From Brenneria sp. hezel4-2-4 (GTDB lineage Bacteria; Pseudomonadota; Gammaproteobacteria; Enterobacterales; Enterobacteriaceae), in contig NZ_JABJXS010000010.1 of the NCBI RefSeq assembly GCF_013155275.1, forward strand, positions 1 to 64,000: a stretch of DNA of 64,000 nt. The letters run 5' to 3'. How positions within the stretch are numbered: the stretch's first letter is position 1; every line of letters begins with the position of its first letter. The position numbers and the translations under genes were made by a program. Shown piece after piece: positions 30,871-41,110 of the stretch. The notes under the pieces were generated by a model. The model saw only the letters and a list, made by a program, of their open reading frames with translations, was not told the origin of the DNA and ran no database searches.

Positions 30871-31875
30871 TCATGGACGGGAAACAAACCCAACGGCCTG
30901 GTACACTTTTTTCAGCGTTTCCTGCGCACGGGCGCTGGCTTTCTCGGCGCCGTCGCGCATCACCTGCTGCAAGAAAGCCTCGTCATTACGGAAACGATGA
31001 TAGCGTTCCTGTAATTCCGTCAACATACCGGATACGGCATCGGCAACGGCGCCTTTCAGGTGACCATACATCTGGCCGCTGAATTCCTGCTCCAGTTCGG
31101 CAATGGTTTTCCCGGTGACGGCAGACAGAATATCCAACAGGTTGGAGACCCCGGCTTTATTCACTAGGTCATAACGAACGACAGGCGGCTCATCAGAATC
31201 CGTCACCGCACGTTTGATCTTCTTCACCACCGACTTCGGATCTTCCAGCAGGCCAATCACGTTATTGCGGTTATCATCAGACTTGGACATCTTCCTGCTC
31301 GGATCCAGCAAAGACATCACCCGGGCGCCGGACTTTGGAATAAACGGCTCTGGCACCTTGAAAATATCCCCGTACAGCGTATTGAAACGCTGGGCGATAT
31401 CGCGGCTCAATTCCAGATGCTGTTTCTGATCTTCACCCACCGGCACCTGGGTGGTCTGATATAGCAGAATATCCGCCGCCATCAGCACCGGATAATCAAA
31501 CAAACCGGCATTGATATTTTCTTCATAACGCGCTGATTTATCTTTAAATTGCGTCATGCGGCTCAGTTCGCCGAAATAGGCGTAGCAGTTCAGCACCCAG
31601 CTTAGCTGGGTATGTTCAGGGACATGCGACTGAACGAAGATAGTGCTCTTCTTCGGATCGATCCCGCAGGCCAGATACAGCGCCAGCGTATCCAGCGTCG
31701 CTTTTCTCAGCTGTTGGGCATCCTGACGCACCGTAATGGCATGCAGATCGACGATACAGTAGATGCAATCGTAGTCATCCTGCATATTCACCCACTGACG
31801 TAACGCACCCATGTAGTTACCAATGGTCAATTCACCAGACGGTTGTGCACCGCTAAATACAATGGGCTTACTCAT
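30871..31875 (-). CDS. trpS: Tryptophanyl-tRNA synthetase
   Basis: Class I synthetase charging tRNA-Trp, 334 residues as in E. coli. The HIGH-type motif is TIGN (residues about 17-20) in [18 protein letters not shown], and KMSKS is in [12 protein letters not shown]. Start codon overlaps the stop of gph by four bases (31872-31875). Last gene of the aroK-aroB-damX-dam-rpe-gph-trpS series. Confidence 0.98.
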   Translation of the reverse strand: MSKPIVFSGAQPSGELTIGNYMGALRQWVNMQDDYDCIYCIVDLHAITVRQDAQQLRKATLDTLALYLACGIDPKKSTIFVQSHVPEHTQLSWVLNCYAYFGELSRMTQFKDKSARYEENINAGLFDYPVLMAADILLYQTTQVPVGEDQKQHLELSRDIAQRFNTLYGDIFKVPEPFIPKSGARVMSLLDPSRKMSKSDDNRNNVIGLLEDPKSVVKKIKRAVTDSDEPPVVRYDLVNKAGVSNLLDILSAVTGKTIAELEQEFSGQMYGHLKGAVADAVSGMLTELQERYHRFRNDEAFLQQVMRDGAEKASARAQETLKKVYQAVGFVSRP

Positions 31876-32576
31876 ACTAATGTTTCCTGATTTTTTGAAG
31901 ATGACAGCCCGACGATGGGCAACAGGTCGGCAAAACGATCCAGCACAATATCCGGATGACTGAGTTCAATCGCTTCACCATAGTTATATCCGTAGGTCAT
32001 GCCGACGCAGGGGCAACCGGCGGCCTGGGATGCTTGAATATCGTTACGCGAATCCCCCACGAACAGCAACTCGTTCGCCCGTAAGCCTAACTTGCCCAGC
32101 ACCAGATACAGGGGAGCCGGATGCGGTTTCTTTGCGATGACATCATCACCGCCGATAATGAGGGAAAAATAGGCGTCAATGCCCAGCGACGCCAGCAAAG
32201 GCGCAACAAACGGCGTCGGTTTATTGGTCACCACCGCCATGGGAAATCCCTGCCGGGCCAGATGCGCCAGCGTCTCTTTTACCTGAGGAAACAGCCGGCT
32301 GCCGCCGTCAACCGTTTGCGCATAGTCGAGATCAAACTGCTTGCGGGTATCGCGGATCCGCTGTGGCGTTGGCTCGACGCCGGCCCAGCGCAGCGCGCGC
32401 TCAACCAGAACATCGGCGCCGTTGCCAATCCAGGTGGCGACCTGCGCCTCGCCCGCGGCCGGCAGAGATTGCGCCTGTAACGCTAAATCTATCGCGGCGG
32501 CCAGCCCGGGCAAACTGTTAATCAGCGTGCCATCTAAATCAAACGCCAGCCCACGAATCAACGCCATGTCAGTCAT
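31872..32576 (-). CDS. gph: Phosphoglycolate phosphatase
   Basis: HAD-family phosphatase that removes 2-phosphoglycolate arising from DNA repair. 234 residues. Motif [14 protein letters not shown] (nucleophile and general acid Asp), motif II VVTNKP, motif [13 protein letters not shown] and [12 protein letters not shown]. Start chosen at ATG 32574-32576, eight bases inside the end of rpe; MALIRGL at 32567 is a possible alternative. An open frame continues well upstream inside rpe but has no family support. Confidence 0.95.
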   Translation of the reverse strand: MTDMALIRGLAFDLDGTLINSLPGLAAAIDLALQAQSLPAAGEAQVATWIGNGADVLVERALRWAGVEPTPQRIRDTRKQFDLDYAQTVDGGSRLFPQVKETLAHLARQGFPMAVVTNKPTPFVAPLLASLGIDAYFSLIIGGDDVIAKKPHPAPLYLVLGKLGLRANELLFVGDSRNDIQASQAAGCPCVGMTYGYNYGEAIELSHPDIVLDRFADLLPIVGLSSSKNQETLV

Positions 32577-33246
32577 GCGCCACCTTCGCCACTTCGCCGC
32601 GCATCTGCTCAATGACCGAGCGATAATCAGGCTGGCTGAAAATTGCCGATCCCGCCACAAACATATCGGCCCCCGCCGCGGCAATGGCGCCGATATTGTC
32701 GACCTTGACGCCGCCGTCCACTTCCAGACGAATATCATAGCCGCTGTCGTCAATCCGCTTGCGCACCTGCCGCAGCTTGTCCAGCGTGGACGGAATAAAC
32801 GATTGCCCGCCAAAACCGGGATTGACCGACATCAGTAAAATAATATCCAGCTTATCCATGACGTAATCAAGATAGCTGAGAGGCGTTGCCGGGTTGAAAA
32901 CCAGACCGGCCTTGCAACCGTGATCTTTGATCAGTTGCAGGGAGCGATCGATATGTTCCGAGGCTTCCGGATGAAAAGTAATGAAACTGGCGCCCGCCTG
33001 CGCAAAATCGGGAATAATGCGATCAACCGGCTTGACCATCAAATGAACATCAATCGGCGCACTGATGCCATAGTCCCGCAAGGATTTCAACACCAGCGGG
33101 CCAATGGTCAGATTAGGCACATAGTGGTTATCCATCACATCAAAGTGAACCACATCGGCGCCGGCCGCCAGTACGTTAGCGGTATCTTCACCCAGTCGGG
33201 CAAAGTCAGCCGACAGGATAGACGGGGCGATTAAAAACGGTTTCAT
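32569..33246 (-). CDS. rpe: Ribulose-phosphate 3-epimerase
   Basis: Pentose phosphate pathway enzyme interconverting ribulose-5-P and xylulose-5-P, a TIM barrel of 225 residues. Motifs: [34 protein letters not shown] (metal-binding Asp/His) and [14 protein letters not shown]. Start ATG 33244-33246 (MKPFLIAPS). It overlaps gph by eight bases. Confidence 0.98.
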   Translation of the reverse strand: MKPFLIAPSILSADFARLGEDTANVLAAGADVVHFDVMDNHYVPNLTIGPLVLKSLRDYGISAPIDVHLMVKPVDRIIPDFAQAGASFITFHPEASEHIDRSLQLIKDHGCKAGLVFNPATPLSYLDYVMDKLDIILLMSVNPGFGGQSFIPSTLDKLRQVRKRIDDSGYDIRLEVDGGVKVDNIGAIAAAGADMFVAGSAIFSQPDYRSVIEQMRGEVAKVAHD

Positions 33247-33427
33247 TCGGTTCTCCAAACGATAAGGTCTGAATTCCTGCTGTCGGGATGTTCTGGTCCG
33301 TCACCCGATAAGCGTTCGGTTGCTGAGCAACGCTAACTTCCAATCAATCATATTCATCTTGTGGCCGCACTGCCCTGCTTGTCATCCCATATCCGTTCAC
33401 ATGGCCGGTGCGGTTTATCAAACCGGA

Positions 33428-34240
33428 TCAGGCATACAGCGCCAGAAGTTCGTTTACTTTACTACGACCCAGAATATTACGGCTAATCGTCCGGCGCGCT
33501 TTTACCACATAAAGTGAGGCGTCCTGATACCACTCGCGGGTCAACACCGTATCGTGATTCGAAATCAACACCGGGATCCGGTTTTCCACCGACAAACGAT
33601 AGGCCAGCCTGGCCAGATCTTGCTGGTCGACGCTATTAAAATTTTTGGTGTGGTACGCCGTAAAGTTAGCGGTCGCCGATAACGGCGCATAGGGAGGATC
33701 GCAATAAACCACCGATCCGGGCGCCGCTTTAATCAACGTCTGCTGATAATGTTCACAAACAAATGTTGCGTTCCGGGCTTTAAAAGCGAACCAGCGGATT
33801 TCTTCTTCCGGGAAATAGGGTTTTTTATAACGTCCGAACGGCACATTAAATTCGCCACGCATGTTATAGCGGCACAGGCCGTTATAACAATGACGGTTCA
33901 GATACAGAAACAATACCGCCCGCCGATAGGCATCGGTGCAGAGATTAAACTCTTCGCGCAGCAGATAAAAAACTTCTGAAGTATTCACTTCGTCCGTAAA
34001 AAGCTTGCGGGAGTCGCGGACAAAATCGTCGGTATTCGACTTAACGATATTGTAAAGATTGATGAGGTCGCTATTAATATCAGCCAATATATAGTTGTCG
34101 TACTCTGTATTCAGAAATACAGAACCCGCACCGACAAAAGGTTCGATAAGGCAGTCTCCTGCGGGTAAATAGCGACGAATTTCTTCTACCAGCGGATATT
34201 TACCACCAGCCCATTTTAAAAAAGCGCGGTTTTTCTTCAT
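33428..34240 (-). CDS. dam: DNA adenine methyltransferase (GATC)
   Basis: N6-adenine methyltransferase acting on GATC, guiding mismatch repair, SeqA control of initiation and gene regulation. 270 residues. The N-terminal SAM motif FLKWAGGKYPLVEEI, the binding segment LIEPFVGAGSVFLNT and the catalytic DPPY (in VVYCDPPYAPLS) are intact. Slightly shorter than E. coli Dam (278). A 181-base gap separates it from rpe. Confidence 0.98.
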   Translation of the reverse strand: MKKNRAFLKWAGGKYPLVEEIRRYLPAGDCLIEPFVGAGSVFLNTEYDNYILADINSDLINLYNIVKSNTDDFVRDSRKLFTDEVNTSEVFYLLREEFNLCTDAYRRAVLFLYLNRHCYNGLCRYNMRGEFNVPFGRYKKPYFPEEEIRWFAFKARNATFVCEHYQQTLIKAAPGSVVYCDPPYAPLSATANFTAYHTKNFNSVDQQDLARLAYRLSVENRIPVLISNHDTVLTREWYQDASLYVVKARRTISRNILGRSKVNELLALYA

Positions 34241-34320
34241 GCCGTCGTTAGTTACTCATACTTTATCAGAGCCGCGGATTGTACTCTGTGTCAGACAGCA
34301 CATCAGGGCTAAAATTGGTG

Positions 34321-35268
34321 TTACTTATTCAAGTCCTGCTTCACCTGACGGATCGGCTTAACCCATGGTTTTTTCGCTTGTACATCAGCAGGCAGCGTTG
34401 CAACCGCCCGCCTTGCTTCTGAAGAAGAAGCATAGACTCCACTCACTAATACATACCAAGGTTTTCCATCGCGTTTGGTTTCATACACCCATGAATGAGT
34501 CAGATTATGCTGCTTAGCGTAAGCTTGCAGCGTATCTGAACGGGAAGCGCTGCTCAGTTGCAAGGTAAAATGGCTGGCTGGCGCGCTTTGTATTGAACTG
34601 CTTTGACCAGCGGACGCATTTGCCGCAGGTTTGCCCGCAGCGGCTTTCTGAGTATTCGTTGCCGATGGTCTGGCGCCGCTGTGCGCCGAATTATTGTGCG
34701 TAGACCTCTCCGCGGGACGGGGCGCCGGTGTTCTGGTCGTTGGCGCCACCGTGGCCGGCGCGGTCGGCAGCGTAGAGCTACCTATCGCGCCTTGAGAAAA
34801 TTCGTTAACGCGGCCCTGCTGCTGAGAAAGCGCGTCGGTAATATTACCTGGCAACTCGATACGTTGCTGGCCGCTAACCTGCGGTTGAACCTGTGCTTCC
34901 GTCGGCGTGCCGGCGATAGGCGGCGCGCTCAGCGTTTGCGGCGACTGTCCGGCGACGGCGGGAGAGGCCTCAACCGGCGCGGCGGTCTCTGTTTGCGTCA
35001 TTGGCGATGATGAAGAAAGATCGATACTCTTTTCACCACCGGTTTGGCTCTGGGGCTGAGAAGTCTGCGGATGAGATGGCGCCTGTAAGGCAGAACCAAT
35101 ACCAATAATAATCAACAGCAATACCAATATCCCGATGGCGATCATCAGGTGCTGTTTGGAAAGCGCGATTTTCGGTACAGAAAAATGACTGCTTCTTTTT
35201 TGCTGACGTGTTGGTCGACGGTCACTGGCATCAGGCTTCAGCTCATCTTCCGGCTTAAACTCATCCAT
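34321..35268 (-). CDS. damX: Cell division protein DamX (SPOR domain)
   Basis: Inner-membrane septal protein with a peptidoglycan-binding SPOR domain. 315 residues, clearly shorter than E. coli DamX (about 428). The N-terminus MDEFKPEDELKPDASDRRP is conserved. One membrane segment lies at about residues 42-63 (LMIAIGILVLLLIIIGIGSA). The Pro/Ala/Thr/Gln linker is short. The C-terminal SPOR domain (about 233-312, HFTLQLSSASRSDTLQAYAK) is complete. The acidic N-terminal spacer of E. coli DamX is largely missing here. It lies between aroB and dam. Confidence 0.95.
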   Translation of the reverse strand: MDEFKPEDELKPDASDRRPTRQQKRSSHFSVPKIALSKQHLMIAIGILVLLLIIIGIGSALQAPSHPQTSQPQSQTGGEKSIDLSSSSPMTQTETAAPVEASPAVAGQSPQTLSAPPIAGTPTEAQVQPQVSGQQRIELPGNITDALSQQQGRVNEFSQGAIGSSTLPTAPATVAPTTRTPAPRPAERSTHNNSAHSGARPSATNTQKAAAGKPAANASAGQSSSIQSAPASHFTLQLSSASRSDTLQAYAKQHNLTHSWVYETKRDGKPWYVLVSGVYASSSEARRAVATLPADVQAKKPWVKPIRQVKQDLNK

Positions 35269-35415
35269 TTAAAACCCCCCAACTGAAAGGTTAAAATTCG
35301 CAACGTTATCCCCACAGCGAATTATTAAATCATAACGCATTGTATTTTATTAACCATAAACCATCAGAGCTTATCTGTCGTTAACGCATTTGCCGTTAAC
35401 AAAACGGTAAAGCGC

Positions 35416-36501
35416 TTAGGCAAGACAATCAGCTATCGACGCGAGCACAATATCACGGGCTACGCCACCACGGACTTCGGAATGACCAATAGATGTCGGC
35501 AGCACAAGACGTAACTCACCGGCCAGCACTTTCTTATCACGCATCATGTGGGGAAGGTATGATTCCGGCGCCATCTGTTCCGGCCCGTCAACAGGCAGAC
35601 CGGCCCGAACGAATAGAGACTTGATACGTTCGATATCATCAGCGGAAAACTGCCCGAGACGCCGGGCGGTATGGGCGGCCATCACCATACCCGCCGCAAT
35701 CGCTTCGCCATGCAGCCAGTTACCGTATCCCATTTCCGCTTCAATCGCATGGCCGTAGGTGTGCCCGAGATTAAGCAATGCGCGCATGCCGCTTTCGCGT
35801 TCATCCGCAGCAACAACCGCCGCTTTCAGTTCACAGCAGCGGCGGATACAGTAAGCCAACGCGTCATGCTGTAATCCGCGCACCGCCTCAATATTTTCTT
35901 CCAGCCAGTGAAAGAAATCGCGATCCAGAATAATACCGTACTTGATCACTTCGGCCAGTCCGGATGAAAGCTCCCGCGCTGGTAAGGTTTTCAGGCAATC
36001 CAAATCGACAACCACTGACGCCGGTTGATAGAAAGCGCCGATCATATTCTTGCCCAGCGGATGATTCACTGCGGTTTTACCGCCAACGGAAGAATCAACC
36101 TGCGCCAGTAGCGTAGTCGGCACCTGAATGAAACGAACGCCGCGCTGGTAGCTGGCGGCGGCGAAACCGGCCAGATCGCCAATCACGCCGCCGCCCAACG
36201 CAACAATCGTCGTATCGCGGCCGTGCGGTTTAGCCAGCAGCGCGGTAAAGACCTGATCCAGCACCATCAGGGATTTATATTTCTCCCCATCCGGCAATAT
36301 CACCTGATCGACATGCACACCGCTTTGCTCAAGCACGCGGCGGACATGGTCAAGGTAGAGGGGAGCCAAGGTCTGGTTGGTCACCAGCATGGCCTGTTCC
36401 CCGGCTTTCAACGGCATAAAAGAGGCCGAATCATTAAACAATCCGGCGGCTATCGTAATAGGATAACTACGTTCCGCTAATGTTACGGTAATTCTTTCCA
36501 T
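35416..36501 (-). CDS. aroB: 3-dehydroquinate synthase
   Basis: Second step of the shikimate pathway (DAHP to 3-dehydroquinate), an NAD- and zinc-dependent enzyme. 361 residues. The NAD-binding segment [19 protein letters not shown] is intact, and conserved zinc ligands occur in EVIKYG (Glu) and [11 protein letters not shown] (His). It follows aroK, the order of the E. coli superoperon. Confidence 0.98.
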   Translation of the reverse strand: MERITVTLAERSYPITIAAGLFNDSASFMPLKAGEQAMLVTNQTLAPLYLDHVRRVLEQSGVHVDQVILPDGEKYKSLMVLDQVFTALLAKPHGRDTTIVALGGGVIGDLAGFAAASYQRGVRFIQVPTTLLAQVDSSVGGKTAVNHPLGKNMIGAFYQPASVVVDLDCLKTLPARELSSGLAEVIKYGIILDRDFFHWLEENIEAVRGLQHDALAYCIRRCCELKAAVVAADERESGMRALLNLGHTYGHAIEAEMGYGNWLHGEAIAAGMVMAAHTARRLGQFSADDIERIKSLFVRAGLPVDGPEQMAPESYLPHMMRDKKVLAGELRLVLPTSIGHSEVRGGVARDIVLASIADCLA

Positions 36502-36553
36502 GCTCGTTCAATAACCTGTTCAAAACCCGCATAACGCAGATGATGTATTACAC

Positions 36554-37075
36554 TCAGTTACTTTCCAGCATATTGATAATCTGGTTAGCAACTACCTTGG
36601 CGCTTTGTTCATCGGTCCGGATAGTGACATCAGCGATTTCCTCGTACAGCGGATTCCGCTCTCTCGCCAACTCTTCCAGAACTTCACGCGGAGGCGTTTC
36701 AACCTGAAGCAACGGACGCTTCTTATCGCGCTGCGTGCGGGCGAGCTGCTTCTCAATCGTCGTTTCCAGATAAACGACGACCCCACGCGCGGAAAGACGA
36801 TTGCGTGTCTCACGTGATTTGACCGAACCGCCGCCTGTCGCCAGCACGATACCTTGTTTTTCCGTCAATTCATTAATGACTTTCTCTTCGCGATCGCGGA
36901 AGCCTTCTTCGCCTTCCACATCGAATACCCAGCCCACATCAGCCCCGGTGCGTCGCTCAATTTCTTGATCGGAGTCGAAAAACTCCATATTGAGTTGCTG
37001 AGCTAACTGACGGCCAATAGTGCTTTTGCCGGCACCCATAGGCCCAACCAGAAAGATATTGCGTTTCTCTGCCAT
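36554..37075 (-). CDS. aroK: Shikimate kinase 1
   Basis: Phosphorylates shikimate with ATP. 173 residues with start [20 protein letters not shown]-loop [16 protein letters not shown] (shikimate and metal), FRDREE and lid-region RDKKRPLL are all present. First gene of the aroK superoperon, transcribed from the 332-base region upstream. Confidence 0.98.
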   Translation of the reverse strand: MAEKRNIFLVGPMGAGKSTIGRQLAQQLNMEFFDSDQEIERRTGADVGWVFDVEGEEGFRDREEKVINELTEKQGIVLATGGGSVKSRETRNRLSARGVVVYLETTIEKQLARTQRDKKRPLLQVETPPREVLEELARERNPLYEEIADVTIRTDEQSAKVVANQIINMLESN

Positions 37076-37222
37076 GTTTTTTGGTATTACTAAGACAATT
37101 CGTTAATGATAACCCGCCCCGCCAATCAACCCAGCGACGGGACCTAAACTGAAACCTCATGAGCGATAGTGCGAGAATCAGACAAAAAATTATCTCAATA
37201 CTCAGGGTAGTTTGGCAACCGA

Positions 37223-37267
37223 ATAAAATGCCACACGACATACAGGTGGTAATATCGTGTGTTTTAT
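37223..37267. repeat. Long inverted repeat between hofQ and aroK
   Basis: ATAAAA (37223-37228), CACACGA (37232-37238) pair with TCGTGTG (37255-37261), TTTTAT (37262-37267), with a three-base bulge and a 16-base loop. On plus the distal arm ends in TTTTAT, so it is terminator-like, but no plus-strand gene precedes it. It could form the 3' end of hofQ or an operator/attenuator for aroK. The rest of the 332-base gap 37076-37407 holds no recognised gene. Confidence 0.5.
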
Positions 37268-37407
37268 CGACATTTTCGGAGGAACAACACTTCTGTGCTC
37301 AATTCGCTAACCCTTGTAAGCTAAATCCGCCGCAGCGTCAAACTTAGAAGACATGAATCAATCAAAATGTTGCGCCATTTGCATGAAAACATCACGTTCC
37401 TTATTAC

Positions 37408-38679
37408 TTATAAAGAGGGAATTAACGTCGGCGTGATAAAAATGACCAACTCCCGCCGGGTATGCTGCTGCGTGTTGTTTTTGAACAAATATCCCAGCAG
37501 GGGAATATTGCCTAAAGCCGGTATCTGGCTGCCGCCGTTTTTTTTCTGCTGCTGAAAAATACCCCCCAGAACGATGGTTTCACCATCGGCAACCGTAACC
37601 TGCGTTTGTATTTCCTGTTTATCGATCGCCAGCGCGTCGCCATTTTCGCCCTGTTTTATCACCTGCCCCGGCATATTCTGGCTGATTTTCAGATTCAGCG
37701 TAATCCGACCGGCGCGCAGAATGCTGGGGGTCACCTCCATTCCCAACACCGCTTCCTTGAATTCAATGGATGTCGATCCGCTGGCGCCGCTGGAAACTTG
37801 GTAGGGAATTTCCGTACCCTGTTTGATACTGGCGGTTTGCTGATGGGCGGTGAACAACCGCGGGCTGGCGATGATCTCAACCTGATTTTCCTGCTCTAAC
37901 GCCATCAGCTCCAAATCAAGCAGACGCCCATTCAGCCGCGCCAAATGAAAGCCGGCGTTTATCGCTGGCGTCGTGACCGGCAAACTGATGTTGAAATTAT
38001 TCAACCGCGGGGCTTTATTGGCCGTGTCGCCGGCTCCCAGCCCCCAGTCGACGCCCAACGCCTGTAGGTGTTCACTGCTGATCGTCACAATATGCGCGGC
38101 CAGTCGCACCTGCGACAGCGGTAAATCCAGTTCGCTCACCCACGGTTCAAGCTGCGCCAGCGCCTCTTGCGTATCACGGATCAGTAAGGTATTGGTTCGC
38201 TTATCCACGGTCACGCTGCCCCGATCGGTCAGGAGCGCGCCGCGTTGCGCCTGCACACTGGCGGCCACCTCCGCGACATCAGCGTGCCGCAAGGTGACTG
38301 ACAGATTGTGCAATGGTTGCTTTTGCGCCTGTCGGGCAAGATGCTCTTCTTTTTGTCGCTGCAATTCATCAAGGCGTCCGGCGGGATATATCAGTAAAAC
38401 ATTACCGTCCCGCTCCATCGTAAGCTGCCCCATATGTAAAACAATATCCAATGCCTGCTGCCAGGGAACCTCCGCCAACCGCAGGCTGATCGTCCCCTCA
38501 ACGCCCGGCGCAACAACCAGATTTAGCCGCTGATGGTCGGCCAACGCCTGTAATATCCGCGATATGGGCGAGTCTTCAAACGCGATAGACACCGGCGCTT
38601 CACCTCTTGCCGGCCCCGACGCGGCGGCAAGAAGCAGTAAAGCCAGAACAAACATTTTCTGAAGCGATGGAAACGTCAT
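37408..38679 (-). CDS. hofQ: HofQ, secretin-type outer membrane DNA-uptake protein
   Basis: PilQ/ComE-type secretin, 423 residues. A signal peptide (MTFPSLQKMFVLALLLLAAAS) is followed by N-terminal STN/AMIN-like and secretin_N domains. The C-terminal secretin pore domain has VEIIASPRLFTAHQQTASIKQG and the conserved ending FKNNTQQHTRRELVIFITP, split around residue 405. In E. coli HofQ is required for growth on external DNA. Last gene of hofMNOPQ. Confidence 0.93.
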   Translation of the reverse strand: MTFPSLQKMFVLALLLLAAASGPARGEAPVSIAFEDSPISRILQALADHQRLNLVVAPGVEGTISLRLAEVPWQQALDIVLHMGQLTMERDGNVLLIYPAGRLDELQRQKEEHLARQAQKQPLHNLSVTLRHADVAEVAASVQAQRGALLTDRGSVTVDKRTNTLLIRDTQEALAQLEPWVSELDLPLSQVRLAAHIVTISSEHLQALGVDWGLGAGDTANKAPRLNNFNISLPVTTPAINAGFHLARLNGRLLDLELMALEQENQVEIIASPRLFTAHQQTASIKQGTEIPYQVSSGASGSTSIEFKEAVLGMEVTPSILRAGRITLNLKISQNMPGQVIKQGENGDALAIDKQEIQTQVTVADGETIVLGGIFQQQKKNGGSQIPALGNIPLLGYLFKNNTQQHTRRELVIFITPTLIPSL

Positions 38680-38714
38680 AACCTTCCTTGTCGTAGAGAG
38701 TAGATAAAAGCCGT

Positions 38715-39119
38715 TTATGAAAGTGGAATTTCAGGTGGCATGACCGGTTTAGTAATAAAGGGAGATACCAGAGCAACGTCCGCCGGCGCGCCGTCACAAA
38801 CATCGGCCTGGTCTGTGGGCGTCAGGATAGCGCCGGATCTGTCCAGATGGCTGACCCGCCAGTTTCCCGGCGGAATCGCCTCCCCGCGAGTCAGCTTTAA
38901 CCACTCGCCTTCCGATTGCGTCAGCCATCCCACCCATTTTTCACCGGAACCCATGACGCCTTTTAATTGCCATTTCTGCAAGGAATAACGCTGGCTACAG
39001 CGTTGCGCAGAGACGGGACGAAAAGGATCGCGGCCGGCTTCCGCCGCCTCTGCCGGCCCGATGCTGAATAAAGCGATAACCAGCGATACGCGGGAGGTTC
39101 GCGCAATAATCCTATTCAC
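38715..39119 (-). CDS. hofP: HofP, type IV pilus-like assembly component
   Basis: 134-residue exported protein corresponding to PilP/HofP. Signal peptide MNRIIARTSRVSLVIALFS. The short motif AAEAGRDPFRP precedes the mature region, and VGWLTQSEGEWLKLTRGEAI is typical of PilP-like beta domains. It overlaps hofO by eight bases. Small and weakly conserved; identification rests on position plus the GRDPFRP motif. Confidence 0.85.
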   Translation of the reverse strand: MNRIIARTSRVSLVIALFSIGPAEAAEAGRDPFRPVSAQRCSQRYSLQKWQLKGVMGSGEKWVGWLTQSEGEWLKLTRGEAIPPGNWRVSHLDRSGAILTPTDQADVCDGAPADVALVSPFITKPVMPPEIPLS

Positions 39120-39666
39120 CCTCTTCTCTCCGCTCAGCCATCGGTTTCACCCATGTCATGTCAATGTGTAAAGCCCCCTCCGTAGACTTCATGGCGAGGT
39201 GCTCAATCTTTAAAATATGCGGCTGCGCGATAAATTTACGCAACATACGCAGCAGCGCCGGGTAGTCGGCGCTAAAAGTTAACTGCCAGGCTTCGCGGTT
39301 AGCGGAAACCGGATTAAGGTCGGGTCGCCAGGAAAGCAATGACGCGCCGGATTGCGACAACAGCGCCGAGAGCCGTTGCGCCGGCATATCGGCATGAAAA
39401 GGCGCGGTTTCCGTCGCTACCCCGGCTAGCTGTTCCGTCAAAACGGTCAATGCGGGCATCGTCCCCAATTGTTGCTGAATATGCCGGATTGCGGCGTACT
39501 GCTTATCGATCTGCTGTTTCAGCGCCTCGGCTCGCTGTTGTCCGCCACTCAGCGCCAACACGATCCCCAGCCACGAAAAAATGACCATCGGCACAAGTTG
39601 CGCGCTTGCCAGTACCCACAGCGGCTTACTTATCCACACCGGCCAGTTAAGCATCGAATGAGTCAC
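39112..39666 (-). CDS. hofO: HofO, type IV pilus-like inner membrane protein
   Basis: PilO-like protein of 184 residues with one N-terminal membrane segment (about WVLASAQLVPMVIFSWLGIV), then a coiled-coil (ALKQQIDKQYAAIRHIQQQL) and a C-terminal domain. Start GTG 39664-39666 overlaps the hofN stop (GTGA) with GGGGGAA upstream; ATG 39652-39654 is another option. Fourth in the hofMNOPQ series by transcription. Confidence 0.83.
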   Translation of the reverse strand: MTHSMLNWPVWISKPLWVLASAQLVPMVIFSWLGIVLALSGGQQRAEALKQQIDKQYAAIRHIQQQLGTMPALTVLTEQLAGVATETAPFHADMPAQRLSALLSQSGASLLSWRPDLNPVSANREAWQLTFSADYPALLRMLRKFIAQPHILKIEHLAMKSTEGALHIDMTWVKPMAERREEGE

Positions 39667-40229
39667 CGATGTTCCCCCTCGTCTGTCGACCCCGTGGCTC
39701 CCCAATCCGCCTGAAGAGAAAAACGCAATAACGAACGCGCGCTCTGCTGTCTTAACGCCTGAAGAACCTGTATTCGCCCCAGCGCCGGATGGCGGCCTAA
39801 TGCACGATGTAAATCCACAATATCGGTATAATTCTCGCTGATTCCGGAAATCAACACATGTTCGCCGCGATCGACGATATCCGTCAGCCAGAGACGCCGG
39901 GGCATCATCGACGGCACCTGCTCCAGCAGGCGCAAATAGCGCTGGTTATGACGCATCCCTGCGGCATCGGCGTCACGCTGGGCCTGATAATGCCGCCACC
40001 TGCTCCACATCTGGCGGGTTTGCTGATATTGCATCGTCAATTGCCGCAACTGCGCCGATATGTCGCTCAGTTCGCGCTGCGACATCAGCCGTTGCTGATG
40101 CCGATGCGCAGAGATCCCAGCGAGCGTCGCCGCGACCAGCGCCAGTTGCAGCAGCAATGCCAGCAGCCAGTTACGCGCTCGCCGGCGTAAGCGCCGTTTA
40201 CGCCAGGGCAAAAGATTAACCCGCGGCAT
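39663..40229 (-). CDS. hofN: HofN, type IV pilus-like inner membrane protein
   Basis: PilN-like protein of 188 residues. It starts MPRVNLLPWRKRRLRRRARN (the NLLPWR sequence is the PilN signature that docks on HofM/PilM), then one membrane segment (about residues 23-43) and a coiled-coil. A two-base gap separates it from hofM, and it overlaps hofO by four. Confidence 0.9.
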   Translation of the reverse strand: MPRVNLLPWRKRRLRRRARNWLLALLLQLALVAATLAGISAHRHQQRLMSQRELSDISAQLRQLTMQYQQTRQMWSRWRHYQAQRDADAAGMRHNQRYLRLLEQVPSMMPRRLWLTDIVDRGEHVLISGISENYTDIVDLHRALGRHPALGRIQVLQALRQQSARSLLRFSLQADWGATGSTDEGEHR

Positions 40230-40231
40230 GT

Positions 40232-41083
40232 TCAGCAATCCCCTGGGCGCACCGCCAGGCCGCCCGCGATAACAAAGGCCGATGGAAAATCAGGTAAGGG
40301 CGGCTGCATCTGGTTGAAAGCGGTCAGCGGAGACCACGGTTTCAGCACGTCGGCGGCACTGTTGGCTAAATCAGGTAACGTGCTGCTGTAATAGGCCGTA
40401 TTATCAACATCTGGTAGATAGCGGGCGCTTACCAATGACAGAACGTTGGCGTCGGAAATCACCTCGTCAGGATCGATAACCCCAAACTGAAAAGGATGAT
40501 TCAGCGGAGAGATCCATAGCCAACCGTCCGCCAGCCGATGCAGGAATAACCGGTTATATTCAAGTCCCGCCGCATCCGCCATACAACGAATCGCGCTGGT
40601 TGAAACATCGACCACTTCGGGATGTAAATCCGCACTACGCAGACAATCAAGCCAATGATTTAATTCACTTCGCCGCGCCGCCGTAATCACTAAAGATCCC
40701 GGCGAGTGCGGATCTTCACGGTAGTCTATCGCTAACGAATCACTGCTGACCGGCAGCTTGCGGGCAGCCATATTTTCGATGTACCAACCGCGTTCAGGCT
40801 CTTGCAGCCGGCTGTCCGGCGCCGGCAGGCGTTGCTGTAATATCAGCTGCGCCGGAAACCCCACCCGCAGCGAAATATGACGGGGTAAGAGTCGGCGCCA
40901 TTTCAGTAAGGTCTCACAAAGCGCTTCAGTATGGTGTAGACTACCTGCGCGTAAGGTGTCGCCCGGCAGCGGAAACTGCCACCAGTGACGAAGCTGCCAG
41001 CCGTAACGCCGGCGTTGTACCGCCAGCGCACGCATAAAGCCGTTTTGTATATCTAATCCAACCCGCCAGATGTGATAAGCCAT
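40232..41083 (-). CDS. hofM: HofM, type IV pilus-like actin-fold protein
   Basis: PilM-like cytoplasmic protein, 283 residues (E. coli HofM about 259). Start ATG 41081-41083 (MAYHIWRVGLDIQNGFMRAL), with an AAGGAG twelve bases upstream; a frame upstream to 41125 has no support. It contains GLDIQNGFMRALAVQ near the N-terminus, as expected for the actin-like ATP site, and would bind the NLLPWR tail of HofN. Divergent from mrcA. Confidence 0.87.
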   Translation of the reverse strand: MAYHIWRVGLDIQNGFMRALAVQRRRYGWQLRHWWQFPLPGDTLRAGSLHHTEALCETLLKWRRLLPRHISLRVGFPAQLILQQRLPAPDSRLQEPERGWYIENMAARKLPVSSDSLAIDYREDPHSPGSLVITAARRSELNHWLDCLRSADLHPEVVDVSTSAIRCMADAAGLEYNRLFLHRLADGWLWISPLNHPFQFGVIDPDEVISDANVLSLVSARYLPDVDNTAYYSSTLPDLANSAADVLKPWSPLTAFNQMQPPLPDFPSAFVIAGGLAVRPGDC

Positions 41084-41110
41084 GTTCAAATCGATCTCCT
41101 TATCTATTGC

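Noticed and set aside
31872-32813. gph with an extra 79 N-terminal residues
   Set aside because: The extension lies inside rpe and has antisense-like composition; the family start MTDMALIRG lies at 32576.
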